A stretch of DNA of 64,000 nt. It comes from Oceanobacillus sojae (GTDB taxonomy: Bacteria; Bacillota; Bacilli; Bacillales; Amphibacillaceae). The stretch is taken from the NCBI RefSeq assembly GCF_900162665.1, contig NZ_LT727813.1, forward strand, positions 787,533 through 851,532. The letters are read 5' to 3'. Position numbers and translations under genes: made by a program. This document shows positions 26,214-34,934 of this stretch, piece after piece (within the stretch, counting starts at the first letter, position 1; every line of letters begins with the position of its first letter). The notes beneath the pieces were generated by a model. It saw nothing but the letters and a program-made list of their open reading frames with translations. It did not search any database and was not told the DNA's origin.

Positions 26214-27089
26214 TCAGGAATGTGCTTTATTCTTGTTTAAGTCTTCCCCGTCCTCTATTTTTACAAATGCGTGGACCATCTCGCTGAATTTCTTCTTCTC
26301 CTCAATATACGGAAAATGGTTGCTGTAAGAATAAGCATATAATCTGGAATTAGCCAGCTTCATCGCGATTTCCTCTGAAAACACATATGGACACTGCGCA
26401 TCATGTACACCGCAGTATACAAATACAGGTACTTTTACACCTGGCAATTCCTGCGTAATGTCGTACTCTGGTAACTCCGTATATGAATAATAATCCAGCC
26501 TGCTTCCTATGGTTTTCCCGCTGCTCGGCTTTTGGAAATATTCTTCTCTTTTCTCTGGATAATATAAGGACATATCTGACCATTCCTTATTCGCCTGTTG
26601 TCGCTCGGCCTTATTCGTTGACGTTTTTAAGATGTTAAGAATTTCTAATAAACGTTTATTATGAGGAGACTCCTTACAGTAAATACTCTCCGGGTGCTTC
26701 ATATACTGCTTCGATGCAGCTGCTCCGCCTACAATTACTTTTGTTAAAGAATCCGGTTTTAAAATCGCATATTTCAATCCCAGCATGCCGCCAGTTGAAT
26801 GTCCGGCAAAAGCCCATTTTTCATAACCTAGAGCTTCCCGGATTGCTTCCAAATCATACACTGATTCCGCCATGCTTAATTGGTATTCTTCCTCTGCTTC
26901 ACAGGAATTTCCGGCTTCTCTTAAATTTACGAGAATCACCGAGAAATAGTCGGTAAACTCACTGGAAAAATAGTCCCCCAGCTCATTGAACGCACTGTAT
27001 AAATGTGTTGAACATAAAGGTTCTCCTTCTCCTTTACGAAAAATTTCGAAATTTCCCCTTGCTGTTGTTACAATCTCTTGTTTCCACAT
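26214..27089 (-). CDS. Alpha/beta hydrolase (prolyl aminopeptidase-like)
   Basis: A 291-residue alpha/beta-hydrolase. The nucleophile elbow is GHSTGG with Ser98; the acid is probably the Asp in YCGVHDAQCP and the base His in YSNHFPY near the C-terminus. A helical cap lies between about 125 and 215. No signal peptide, so cytoplasmic. The fold is shared by proline iminopeptidases, esterases and dehalogenases; substrate is not deducible. It appears monocistronic, with a GGGAGG-type site upstream. Confidence 0.8.
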   Translation of the reverse strand: MWKQEIVTTARGNFEIFRKGEGEPLCSTHLYSAFNELGDYFSSEFTDYFSVILVNLREAGNSCEAEEEYQLSMAESVYDLEAIREALGYEKWAFAGHSTGGMLGLKYAILKPDSLTKVIVGGAAASKQYMKHPESIYCKESPHNKRLLEILNILKTSTNKAERQQANKEWSDMSLYYPEKREEYFQKPSSGKTIGSRLDYYSYTELPEYDITQELPGVKVPVFVYCGVHDAQCPYVFSEEIAMKLANSRLYAYSYSNHFPYIEEKKKFSEMVHAFVKIEDGEDLNKNKAHS

Positions 27090-27179
27090 TTTAAAACCTC
27101 CCTTATTTGAATTTTAACATAATTATTCCAATTTCAAATAACTACCTATGGAAAAACCTGGATCATTTTCAACAAATTA

Positions 27180-27246
27180 AAACCGCAGAAAATCAATAGC
27201 AGGCAAATTCTGTCTACTCGGCTTTACTTTTGATTTTCTACGGTTT
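27180..27246 (-). terminator. Orphan terminator of a lost alcohol dehydrogenase gene
   Basis: Long hairpin (arms 27180-27196 and 27230-27246, 16 of 17 pairs) followed on the minus strand by TTTTAATTTG. It lies just past the stop codon of the dehydrogenase remnant at 27273. Confidence 0.6.
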
Positions 27247-27272
27247 ATTTAAATTTATTTTCAGGCTGACTA

Positions 27273-27359
27273 TTAACCCATTTTAACTATCGGCTTAATT
27301 GTCACGCTTTTTTTAGAGTCTTCAAATGCTTCATTCATTTGATCAAAGTCATTAAAATA
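27273..27359 (-). pseudogene. 3' remnant of a zinc-type alcohol dehydrogenase
   Basis: The minus-strand frame encodes VYFNDFDQMNEAFEDSKK and then SVTIKPIVKMG before a TAA. This matches the usual C-terminal end of zinc-dependent medium-chain dehydrogenases (FDQ-NEAFE-D---G---KPI). Upstream in frame is a stop within the terminator of the next gene, so at least 300 codons are missing. A terminator-like hairpin follows it. Together with the 27090-27272 stretch, which holds nothing else I can see, this is a deletion scar. Confidence 0.5.
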
Positions 27360-27361
27360 GA

Positions 27362-27392
27362 CCTTATACAGTGTTATTTATCCTGTATAAGG
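27362..27392 (-). terminator. Terminator of the Lpl-type ABC operon
   Basis: Perfect 10-bp arms (27362-27371 and 27383-27392) with an 11-base loop; the minus strand continues TCTATTTTAA. It is 24 bases beyond the binding-protein stop. Confidence 0.6.
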
Positions 27393-27416
27393 CCCTGGTA
27401 ATTTATATATATATAA

Positions 27417-29039
27417 TTATTCTACAGCCTCTTCCTCAACCTCCGCATTTCTATCATAGGCACTCTGCTTAATTTCCAACCATTCCTGATAACCCAAACG
27501 ATCTATTTCAGCAAGGTATTCTTCCCATTCCTCATCTGCTTTACCATTAGTGATCCACTCTGACTTCTTGCGTTCCACATATGGGAATAAATCATTTTCA
27601 ATATCACTAAGCTGTTTTAATTCATCTAAAGACATAAATACTTTTGGATAAATATTATCATTATTCATATAAGGCACTAATGTTTCATGCAGTTGGTCCA
27701 ATCTCCATGCTGCATCATCCGGCATCGTCGTTACATTCCCATAGTAGCTGTCCAAAACAGCTAACGGTCCTTCAATAGCTGTCTCTTCACGCAGTTCTAC
27801 CGGCGCAGTACCTTCCAACGGTAAATGCTTCAACATAGCTTCATTCTCATCATATTCAAAGATATTTTGTTTCTCTTCATCTCCATAAGTTCCCCAGTTA
27901 TCCTGCACGGATTGCATCGGTTCATACAGCTTATCAATCCACTTAGCAGTAAGCTCTAAATTCTCGTTGGCCGATGTAATAACCATACGTGACCGATCAA
28001 AGCCCATTCCATTGGAGCGCGCGACATGCTTATGTCCATCTGGTCCTTCTAATGGAGGAAGTAATGCATAATCTTCGGTGCCGGAAATATTCGCCATATC
28101 CCACGTAAAGTATAAACCGTAACGTCCTTCCTGTCCTTTGGCTAAGTACGTATTCCATTCCTGCTCAAAGGCTTCTATATCAATCAAATCTAATTCATAT
28201 AATTCATTTAAATAGTTAATTGCATCTTTATAACCTTCCTGTGCAGAGGTGAACAGGACTTCATCCTCGTTGGTGACAACGGTGTGATCCCAGTTCTCCC
28301 CTTCGCCGAATGGGGAGAATAAAAAGGATACATCTTCCCCGCCGCTGCTGATCATAAATGATAAAGGAATCGTTTGACCATCTCCAGCCATATCATTTTC
28401 TTTGAAAGCTACCAATGCCTCCTTTAATTCTTCTGTCGTTGAAGGCATCTCCAAGCCCAGCTCGTCTAACCATTTGACATTAATCCAGCCGGTAGCATCT
28501 AAGGAATGGATACTTTCTTTGCCAGATCCTAATTCCTCAATCCACGGAAAAGCATAGATATGACCGTCCGGTGCTGTCATCATAGCACGATATTCCGGTG
28601 CTTCTTCTAATACAGCCTGCAGATTGGGCATATATTGATCAATTAAATCTTCTACTGGAATAATCGCTTCATCAGCAGCTAAATCCAATAATTCATAATC
28701 ACTATAACGCGTATTCATAATAGCATCCGGTAAGTCACCACTTGCGACTGCCAGGTTACGCTGCTCGGTAAAGGATTCACCCGAAAAGCTCTTCCAGTCA
28801 ATGTGCACGCCTGTCTGTTCTTCTAAGCGTTGCAGGATTAACTTGTCATTAGGATCTTCCGGAGCCATTGGTGAGCTTTCTGTAATAAATTTCAAGCTGA
28901 TATCCTCTTCCTCTACCGGAAAGGTGATATCACTTAATTCATAATCCTCTGATGATGCTTGATCACTTTTGCCGCAGCCCGCAATGATCAGCAGGCTAAT
29001 AAACATAGCTGCCGCTAAATAACGATATAAACCTCTCAT
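27417..29039 (-). CDS. Extracellular solute-binding lipoprotein, LipO/LplA type
   Basis: A 540-residue binding protein of the large (500+ residue) family 1 class. Lipoprotein signal with acceptor Cys22 (IIAGC). The mature protein has the VDWKSFSGES and DGHIYAFPW type segments found in LplA-like proteins. The ATG at 29039 follows GAGGG; the GTG at 29054 is inside that site. It is the last gene of a permease B-permease C-binding protein operon. Neighbouring fructan hydrolase suggests an oligosaccharide ligand, but this is inference. Confidence 0.88.
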   Translation of the reverse strand: MRGLYRYLAAAMFISLLIIAGCGKSDQASSEDYELSDITFPVEEEDISLKFITESSPMAPEDPNDKLILQRLEEQTGVHIDWKSFSGESFTEQRNLAVASGDLPDAIMNTRYSDYELLDLAADEAIIPVEDLIDQYMPNLQAVLEEAPEYRAMMTAPDGHIYAFPWIEELGSGKESIHSLDATGWINVKWLDELGLEMPSTTEELKEALVAFKENDMAGDGQTIPLSFMISSGGEDVSFLFSPFGEGENWDHTVVTNEDEVLFTSAQEGYKDAINYLNELYELDLIDIEAFEQEWNTYLAKGQEGRYGLYFTWDMANISGTEDYALLPPLEGPDGHKHVARSNGMGFDRSRMVITSANENLELTAKWIDKLYEPMQSVQDNWGTYGDEEKQNIFEYDENEAMLKHLPLEGTAPVELREETAIEGPLAVLDSYYGNVTTMPDDAAWRLDQLHETLVPYMNNDNIYPKVFMSLDELKQLSDIENDLFPYVERKKSEWITNGKADEEWEEYLAEIDRLGYQEWLEIKQSAYDRNAEVEEEAVE

Positions 29040-29063
29040 ACTTTTAACCCTCACTTTTTTATA

Positions 29064-29954
29064 TTATTTTAATGATCCGACCATAACACCTTTTTCAAAG
29101 TACTTTTGGAAGAATGGATACATTATCATCAATGGTAAACTTGCTATAACAATTGCCGAATACTTAATCATTTCTGCCAGACGCTGCAATTCTGCCCTTG
29201 CCATCTGGTCGCCAATCATCCCCGGCTGCACTTCATTTTGGATCAGAATATCCCGTAAGATTAACTGCAATGGATATAGGCTTCGATCTTCCAAATAAAT
29301 CATTGCGTCGAAATAGGCATTCCATTGACCGATGAAAGAGTATAGAGCTAATACAAAGATAATCGGTTTCGATAATGGCAGAATAATGCTTAAAAATATT
29401 CTCGCATCCGATGCACCATCTATCCTCGCAGCTTCTATCAATCCCTTTGGCAACCCCCTAAAATACGTTCTCGCTAAGATAATATTCCAAACAGTAATCG
29501 CACCCGGCAAGATAATTGCCCACGGTGTATTGAGCATTCCCAGCTCTCTTACTAACAGATAAGTTGGTACCATTCCGCCGTTAAAAAACATGGTAATAAT
29601 GAAATAGAGCATAAGCGCTTTCTTACCAACTAAGCCGTCAACAGATAGAGAATAACCTGCCATAATCGTAAAGATGACGGAGACCAATGTAAATCCGGTC
29701 GCATAGAGAATAGAATTCAAAAAGCCTCTCATAATTGAGCCATCCTGGAAAATACGAACATAGCCATCTATCGTCCAATGACTGGGGTCAAAAGAAATTC
29801 CTTTTGTCAGTAATACATCGGGCTGCAGGAAGGAACCCAGCAGCACGTACAAAAGAGGGACAGTTACGATTAGTACAATAAGACCCAACAAAATCTTGTT
29901 AATAAATAAAATAAATTTATCAGACTTGGAATTATTAATTAATTTATTATCCAT
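29064..29954 (-). CDS. Carbohydrate ABC transporter permease, LplC type
   Basis: A 296-residue inner-membrane permease with six hydrophobic helices and the ATPase-contact EAA loop EAARIDGASDARIF near residue 188. The C-terminus ending KYFEKGVMVGSLK is typical of LplC/YtcP proteins. It forms the transport channel with the LplB-type permease encoded 15 bases upstream and feeds from the binding protein downstream. An energising ATPase is not encoded nearby. Confidence 0.92.
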   Translation of the reverse strand: MDNKLINNSKSDKFILFINKILLGLIVLIVTVPLLYVLLGSFLQPDVLLTKGISFDPSHWTIDGYVRIFQDGSIMRGFLNSILYATGFTLVSVIFTIMAGYSLSVDGLVGKKALMLYFIITMFFNGGMVPTYLLVRELGMLNTPWAIILPGAITVWNIILARTYFRGLPKGLIEAARIDGASDARIFLSIILPLSKPIIFVLALYSFIGQWNAYFDAMIYLEDRSLYPLQLILRDILIQNEVQPGMIGDQMARAELQRLAEMIKYSAIVIASLPLMIMYPFFQKYFEKGVMVGSLK

Positions 29955-29969
29955 GAAACTGCCTCCTCT

Positions 29970-30929
29970 CTAATACAATGTTTCTCCGTTTAGTTTTTTC
30001 ACTATAAAGTTAACAGCGACTAATAAGACTAAGCTTATAATGGAATTAAATAATCCCATCGCTGCACCAAACGACCAGTCTGCTGATTGCAGCCCCCGTT
30101 TGTATACGTACGTATCAATAATCTCTGAAGCCGGTATGTTCATAGAAGTCTGGAGTAAGTAAGCCTTTTCAAAACCTATTGCCATAATTCCTCCAACCGC
30201 TAATATAAACAACACTGTCATCGTAGGCTTCAATGCCTGTAAATCAATATGGCGGATTCGCTGTAATAATGTAGCACCATCCATCGTTGCAGCATCATGC
30301 AGCTGTGGATCTACATTGGAAAGCGCTGCTACATAGATGATGGAAGCAAATCCTGCCCCTTGCCAAATACCTGAAGCAATGAAAATCGTTCGAAAATATC
30401 CGGGTTCAGACATGAATGAAATCGGCTGATCAAATACCAAACCGAGAATGGCATTTAGAGGACCTGCCGGGGATAAGAAAATAAAAATCATTCCCGCAAT
30501 CACGACAACGGAGATAAAATGTGGCGCATAAATGATTAATTGAATATTCTTTTTCACTCTTGCCTTTCTCAATTGATTCAGCATAATTGCCAGAATGATC
30601 GGAACTGGAAACCCTAATAAAAGATCAAAGGCACTTAATTTAATGGTGTTCATAAAAATTTGCTGAAAGTTAGGAGACTCTAAGAAGTTACGAAAATGCT
30701 CAAGTCCTACCCATTCGCTCTCCCATACTCCTTTTAAAGGACTGAAATCTTTAAAAGCAATGGTCACTCCATACATTGGAATATAATTAAAAATAAAAAC
30801 TAAAATAACAGCCGGTAATAAAAACAAATAAAGAATATAATTTTTTCTGATATATGCCAGCGCACCACTTTTCTTTTTCTTTGCCGGCGGTGTGTTGCCA
30901 GGTAATGTATCTGATTTTGATGTTGCCAT
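29970..30929 (-). CDS. Carbohydrate ABC transporter permease, LplB type
   Basis: A 319-residue permease with six hydrophobic helices after a basic cytoplasmic N-terminus. The signature NYIPMYGVTIAFKDFSP and the EAA loop DAATMDGATLLQRI (near 215) are characteristic of the LplB/YtcP group. First gene of the transporter operon, preceded by a GGGAGGG site. Separated from the yesL gene upstream by a strong terminator at 31117-31169, so it has its own promoter somewhere in 30930-31116, which I could not pin down. Confidence 0.92.
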   Translation of the reverse strand: MATSKSDTLPGNTPPAKKKKSGALAYIRKNYILYLFLLPAVILVFIFNYIPMYGVTIAFKDFSPLKGVWESEWVGLEHFRNFLESPNFQQIFMNTIKLSAFDLLLGFPVPIILAIMLNQLRKARVKKNIQLIIYAPHFISVVVIAGMIFIFLSPAGPLNAILGLVFDQPISFMSEPGYFRTIFIASGIWQGAGFASIIYVAALSNVDPQLHDAATMDGATLLQRIRHIDLQALKPTMTVLFILAVGGIMAIGFEKAYLLQTSMNIPASEIIDTYVYKRGLQSADWSFGAAMGLFNSIISLVLLVAVNFIVKKLNGETLY

Positions 30930-31116
30930 CTAAATCCCTCCCTTGCTTAAGCTCTACACTTTGCTGTAATCTTTTCGTAATCTAAATATAGCAAAGTTTG
31001 TATGCGTTTTATTTCAATATTTTAGGGCGATAGATTATAAAATCTTCGGTTCATGACATGGATTCTGAAAATACCTTTTGGATAACCTGCAATTAAATTA
31101 CGCTCTCATTAAAAAC

Positions 31117-31169
31117 ACAAATAAGCCTGTGAAATAAAAGAAGCTCTTTTACTTCGCAGGCTTATTTGT
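31117..31169. terminator. Bidirectional terminator between yesL and the ABC operon
   Basis: Perfect 13-bp arms (31117-31129 and 31157-31169) with a smaller inner stem-loop (AAAAGA/TCTTTT type); 20 bases beyond the yesL stop. Confidence 0.75.
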
Positions 31170-31188
31170 ATAAGTTCAACTTCTATAA

Positions 31189-31809
31189 CTATGTGGATTC
31201 ATGTAAAACTTGCTTCTTAGGAAATGATAATGAGGCAATCTTCATTATTATAAAACTCATAAAACTGACACCCAATATGAAAACTAATGCCGGAACAAGT
31301 ATATATAAATAGACAACTGCCGCAACAAAAGCAGCCAGCATAATCGTTTGAAAAGGGCGGGCAATCGTCAATATGCAAGCATACCGGAAATACTCCTTCC
31401 ACTTCAAATCAAAGTGGACATATACCGGAAAGATATAAAGCAGGGCTATCAGATAAAATATACCAATGATAAGAATAAGGTTAAATAACAGCACCTGCAC
31501 ACTTTCATGGCTCATGCTTTGAATAATACGAAAATCTATTAACAGGAATAAACCAATAAAAGAACCTGCATATCCAATTAAATTTGATGTCTTAAATGAA
31601 GCTTTAAAATGGGCAATGAACTCTGGAAATACCGACGCATCTTCATCTTCAAGAATCATTTTCCTTACAACGGCGAATAGAGCTGCTGTTGCTGGAAAGA
31701 TGCCAAAGACAATACCTCCTAATAGAGTAAATGCTATCCATAGCAAATTTAAATAAATTAAATTAAATCCAAGAGTGCCCAGCCGCATATACCATTTATT
31801 TTCAATCAT
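31189..31809 (-). CDS. YesL family membrane protein (DUF624)
   Basis: A 206-residue protein with about five hydrophobic segments, of the YesL family often found beside YesM/YesN systems and oligosaccharide ABC transporters. The start at 31809 follows AAGGAG with nine-base spacing; the longer frame from 31833 includes that site. Its function is not established; position suggests a part in sugar sensing or transport assembly. It ends the kinase-regulator-binding protein cluster. Confidence 0.85.
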   Translation of the reverse strand: MIENKWYMRLGTLGFNLIYLNLLWIAFTLLGGIVFGIFPATAALFAVVRKMILEDEDASVFPEFIAHFKASFKTSNLIGYAGSFIGLFLLIDFRIIQSMSHESVQVLLFNLILIIGIFYLIALLYIFPVYVHFDLKWKEYFRYACILTIARPFQTIMLAAFVAAVVYLYILVPALVFILGVSFMSFIIMKIASLSFPKKQVLHEST

Positions 31810-31993
31810 ATTGCCCCGCTCCTTCTTTGTCACAGTGTAACTGGTTGTAAGGTCTAACTATCATTCAGAGAAAAAGATAAATCCTCAACTGAATGAAATT
31901 TCACTTTATAATCACTGTATCAAAAAAGCAGGACGATCAATTGCAATATTTTTGGAATAGATATTATAAATTTTTTGGCACAGAATCAGAAAA

Positions 31994-33325
31994 TTAATCA
32001 GCTTCCCTAAGACGCTTATTTATGGTTTCCACAGCTTCTTCTACAGAAGCTTCCACATCCTTATTCGCCAAACCGATATCTTCAAATAACTTTTTTATTG
32101 CTTTGCTTATATCTGGATAGGCAGGTGTTACCGGGCGGTTTCTGGAATAGGAGTAAGCTTGCTCTGCAAAAATATTATAAGGATAGGTATTAAATGCAGG
32201 AATATCTTCAGCTACAGAATAACGTGCAGGAACTTCTCCCGTGATAGAGCTATATTTCTTCATAGATTCATAGCTTGTTACATAGCGGATAAATTCCCAT
32301 GCTTCTTCCGGGTGATTCGTGCTGGACAGTATCCCAAGTGCCCAACTGCCATTCGGAACTACTTGATACTTTGACTTTGGAAGCGGAGCAATACCAAAGT
32401 CTTCTCCCAGCTTCAATCCCTTTTCCTCTAAATCCGTTATTGCCCATCCGCCAAGAACCGTCATCATTAATTGGCCATTTTCAAAAGCCTCAGCCGGAAG
32501 CTCTCTGACAGCTACTTTGTCTTTATGATACAAATCCTGATAAAATTGTAAAGCCTCCATCGTCTCTGCTGAATCTAAGTATCCGCTGGCCGTTGTCACA
32601 TCCGGACTAACCGCTTCTCCGCCGAACTGCCAGATAATCGGAAGCTTGAAATAGGCAGGAGCTTCCCCGCTTCCAAATCCTTGTGCCGGATCAATACCAT
32701 AAATTCCTTCTTCCGGCCGTTGACCCTGCTTTAATAACCCGACCACTTCCTCCCACGTCATTGGACTAGCAGGATCACTATCTGGATATGGAAGATTTGC
32801 ATCTTCCAATAGATTCATATTGTAATATAAAGCAATACTTGATTCTATCAACGGCATCAGAAACAACTGGTCTTTATAAGTTAATCCCTCCATAATTGTT
32901 TCAGAGAAATCTTCCTCCAAACCATCTTTCTCTGTCAAAAATTCATTTAAAGGCATCAAAAGGTCTGCCTCTGCATAGAGAGCGACATAAGGGCTGTCAA
33001 TTGCCATTATATCTGGTCCTGTACCAGTAACCAGTTCTGTCCGCAGCTCTACTTCATAATTGGCATACTCTATATTTTGCATGTTGACGTGAATATTAGG
33101 ATGGGATTGGTGAAAATCCTCCAGAATCTCATTGTAGGCCTTATTCTCCGCTGCATTTCCATAATTACGCCAAAACGTTAACTCCACAACATCCTCCTGC
33201 TCCCCGCCCAGTCCGTTTTTTTCCTTTTCGTCTTGTGTAGATAAAGGTTGTACCAATATAATCAGATAACCCACAACAATACTTACTAATATCACAAATA
33301 TGCTGTAATAAATTATTCTCCTCAT
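31994..33325 (-). CDS. Membrane-tethered family 1 solute-binding protein
   Basis: A 443-residue binding protein whose N-terminal hydrophobic helix (about 5-27, no lipobox cysteine) would leave it anchored or secreted rather than lipid-modified. The body has the family 1 pattern (VVELTFWRNYG, VTGTGPDIMAIDSPY, ANGQLMMTVLGGW-type region). It lies 14 bases after the response regulator gene, in the same direction as the YesM-type kinase. It may deliver ligand to an ABC permease, or act as a ligand-binding co-sensor for the kinase. Confidence 0.85.
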   Translation of the reverse strand: MRRIIYYSIFVILVSIVVGYLIILVQPLSTQDEKEKNGLGGEQEDVVELTFWRNYGNAAENKAYNEILEDFHQSHPNIHVNMQNIEYANYEVELRTELVTGTGPDIMAIDSPYVALYAEADLLMPLNEFLTEKDGLEEDFSETIMEGLTYKDQLFLMPLIESSIALYYNMNLLEDANLPYPDSDPASPMTWEEVVGLLKQGQRPEEGIYGIDPAQGFGSGEAPAYFKLPIIWQFGGEAVSPDVTTASGYLDSAETMEALQFYQDLYHKDKVAVRELPAEAFENGQLMMTVLGGWAITDLEEKGLKLGEDFGIAPLPKSKYQVVPNGSWALGILSSTNHPEEAWEFIRYVTSYESMKKYSSITGEVPARYSVAEDIPAFNTYPYNIFAEQAYSYSRNRPVTPAYPDISKAIKKLFEDIGLANKDVEASVEEAVETINKRLREAD

Positions 33326-33339
33326 GATACATCACCCTT

Positions 33340-34934
33340 TTACTCTATATCCAATGACTTTCGATAATTTGCTGGTGTTTCATTTACATGCTTCTTAAAG
33401 ACAATACTAAAATAGGATGAACTGGAAAAGCCAACAAGATTAGCCACATCAATTATTTTCAAATGCGGGTCTTTTAAAAATTTCTTTGCCTCTTTCATCC
33501 GGACTTCAGTTAAATATTCGCTAAAATTTTTGCCGATCTGTGCCTTGAAAATTTCCGATAAATAAGCACTGTTTATATGAAAAAGCTCAGACAAAATTGT
33601 CAGTGAAATATCATTCCATAATACTGGTCAATATAACGACGGACTCCATCAACAATCTGTCTGCCATCCGTTGATCTTGTATCATAGATTTGGGCAACAA
33701 TTAACTCAGCGAGCTGAGTAAGATAAGCGATGACTTTACCCTGATCATTTAATTGCCAGATGACTTGCTGGCATTCCCAGATCAACTGTTGTGCATTGCT
33801 GTTCTCAACATTATATTTTTTGGCGATAGAGCCAAGGCAAAACAAAATCCGGTTCGCAACAATTGAAGACGATAATACCGATTGAGCTGTTGTTTCACCC
33901 AGCAAAGATTCTAACTCCCTCTGAAATCTCGACATATCCATCTGCTCAATCGCATTAATAATATGCTTCTCCAGATCTGGTGAAAAATCCATCAGCTCCT
34001 CTCTTTTAACATGCTCATTAATTACCTGTGAATGATGATTTAACTGATTCTGACTCCATGCGAGCAAACTGGAAATATAGCCTGTCTTCAATTCTGACAA
34101 CCCAGTTACCGGATTGCCGGTTCCAATAACGGTCTCTAATTTTAAAAGTTTATTTATTTGATGCTGGATCATTTTCGTTAATCGATCAGGATGATTATCA
34201 AAATTCTGATCTAATACAATGAGAAAGTGCATCATATTTGTATAACTCAAATCATAAAAGGCGAATATCCCCGGCCGTTGTTCGACTAATTCCTTGCACA
34301 GCATTTGAAAAGCCATCCGCAATTCGTTCACCCGATTCGCCTGACCGCTAAAGTCTCTCACTCCAACACTAATAAACTGTACCTTTAAATCCTCTTTAAG
34401 CAGCATATCCAGCTTCAGCTGTTCCAGCCGCTCCTTTACCAGGCTGTATTGAAACCACTCTTCTTTCACCAGCGACAGCAGATATTGTTCTTGTACCTCC
34501 TGAAATTGTGTCCGCGCCTGCCGCTTAACCTGATCCAGTTCAAGCTGCCTTGTGCGATCCTGATCAATTTCTTCCTTCATTTGTCTTAAAACCTCCGCTA
34601 ATTCATCTGGGTCCACCGGTTTTAGCAGATAATCCCTTACCCCTTTTTTCATCAGACTTTTCACATACTCAAAATCCGAATAACCAGATAATACAATCAC
34701 TTTGACATGAGGGTACTTTTCCCGGCAATGTCTTGCCAGCTCTATCCCGTCCATGATTGGCATCCGGATATCAGTCATTACCAGATCTACCTTCTCTTCC
34801 TCCAATTTTGCCAATGCACCCTCGCCATTCGCAGCCTCTGCTACTATATGAAATCCAGCCTCCTCCCAATCTACTTTCCATCGTAACCCCTTGCGAATTT
34901 GGATTTCATCATCAACGATCAAGACGCTTCTCAT
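33340..34934 (-). pseudogene. YesN-type response regulator, split by a one-base frameshift
   Basis: The first part (33600-34934) is a receiver domain with Asp55 (VMTDIRMPIMDG) and Lys in LLKPVD, a long linker region, and the start of an AraC helix-turn-helix, ending abruptly at YYGMIFH. The second part (33340-33594) is the rest of the AraC domain (SELFHINSAYLSEIFKAQ onward, ending YRKSLDIE). Adding one A in the GGAAT run at 33614-33615 restores YYGNDISLTILSELF and one protein of about 531 residues. As it stands the regulator lacks its DNA-binding end. Overlaps the kinase gene by 23 bases. Confidence 0.88.

Noticed and set aside
29332-29562. Plus-strand frame inside the LplC-type permease gene
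   Set aside because: Antisense shadow of a confident membrane protein with no start signal.
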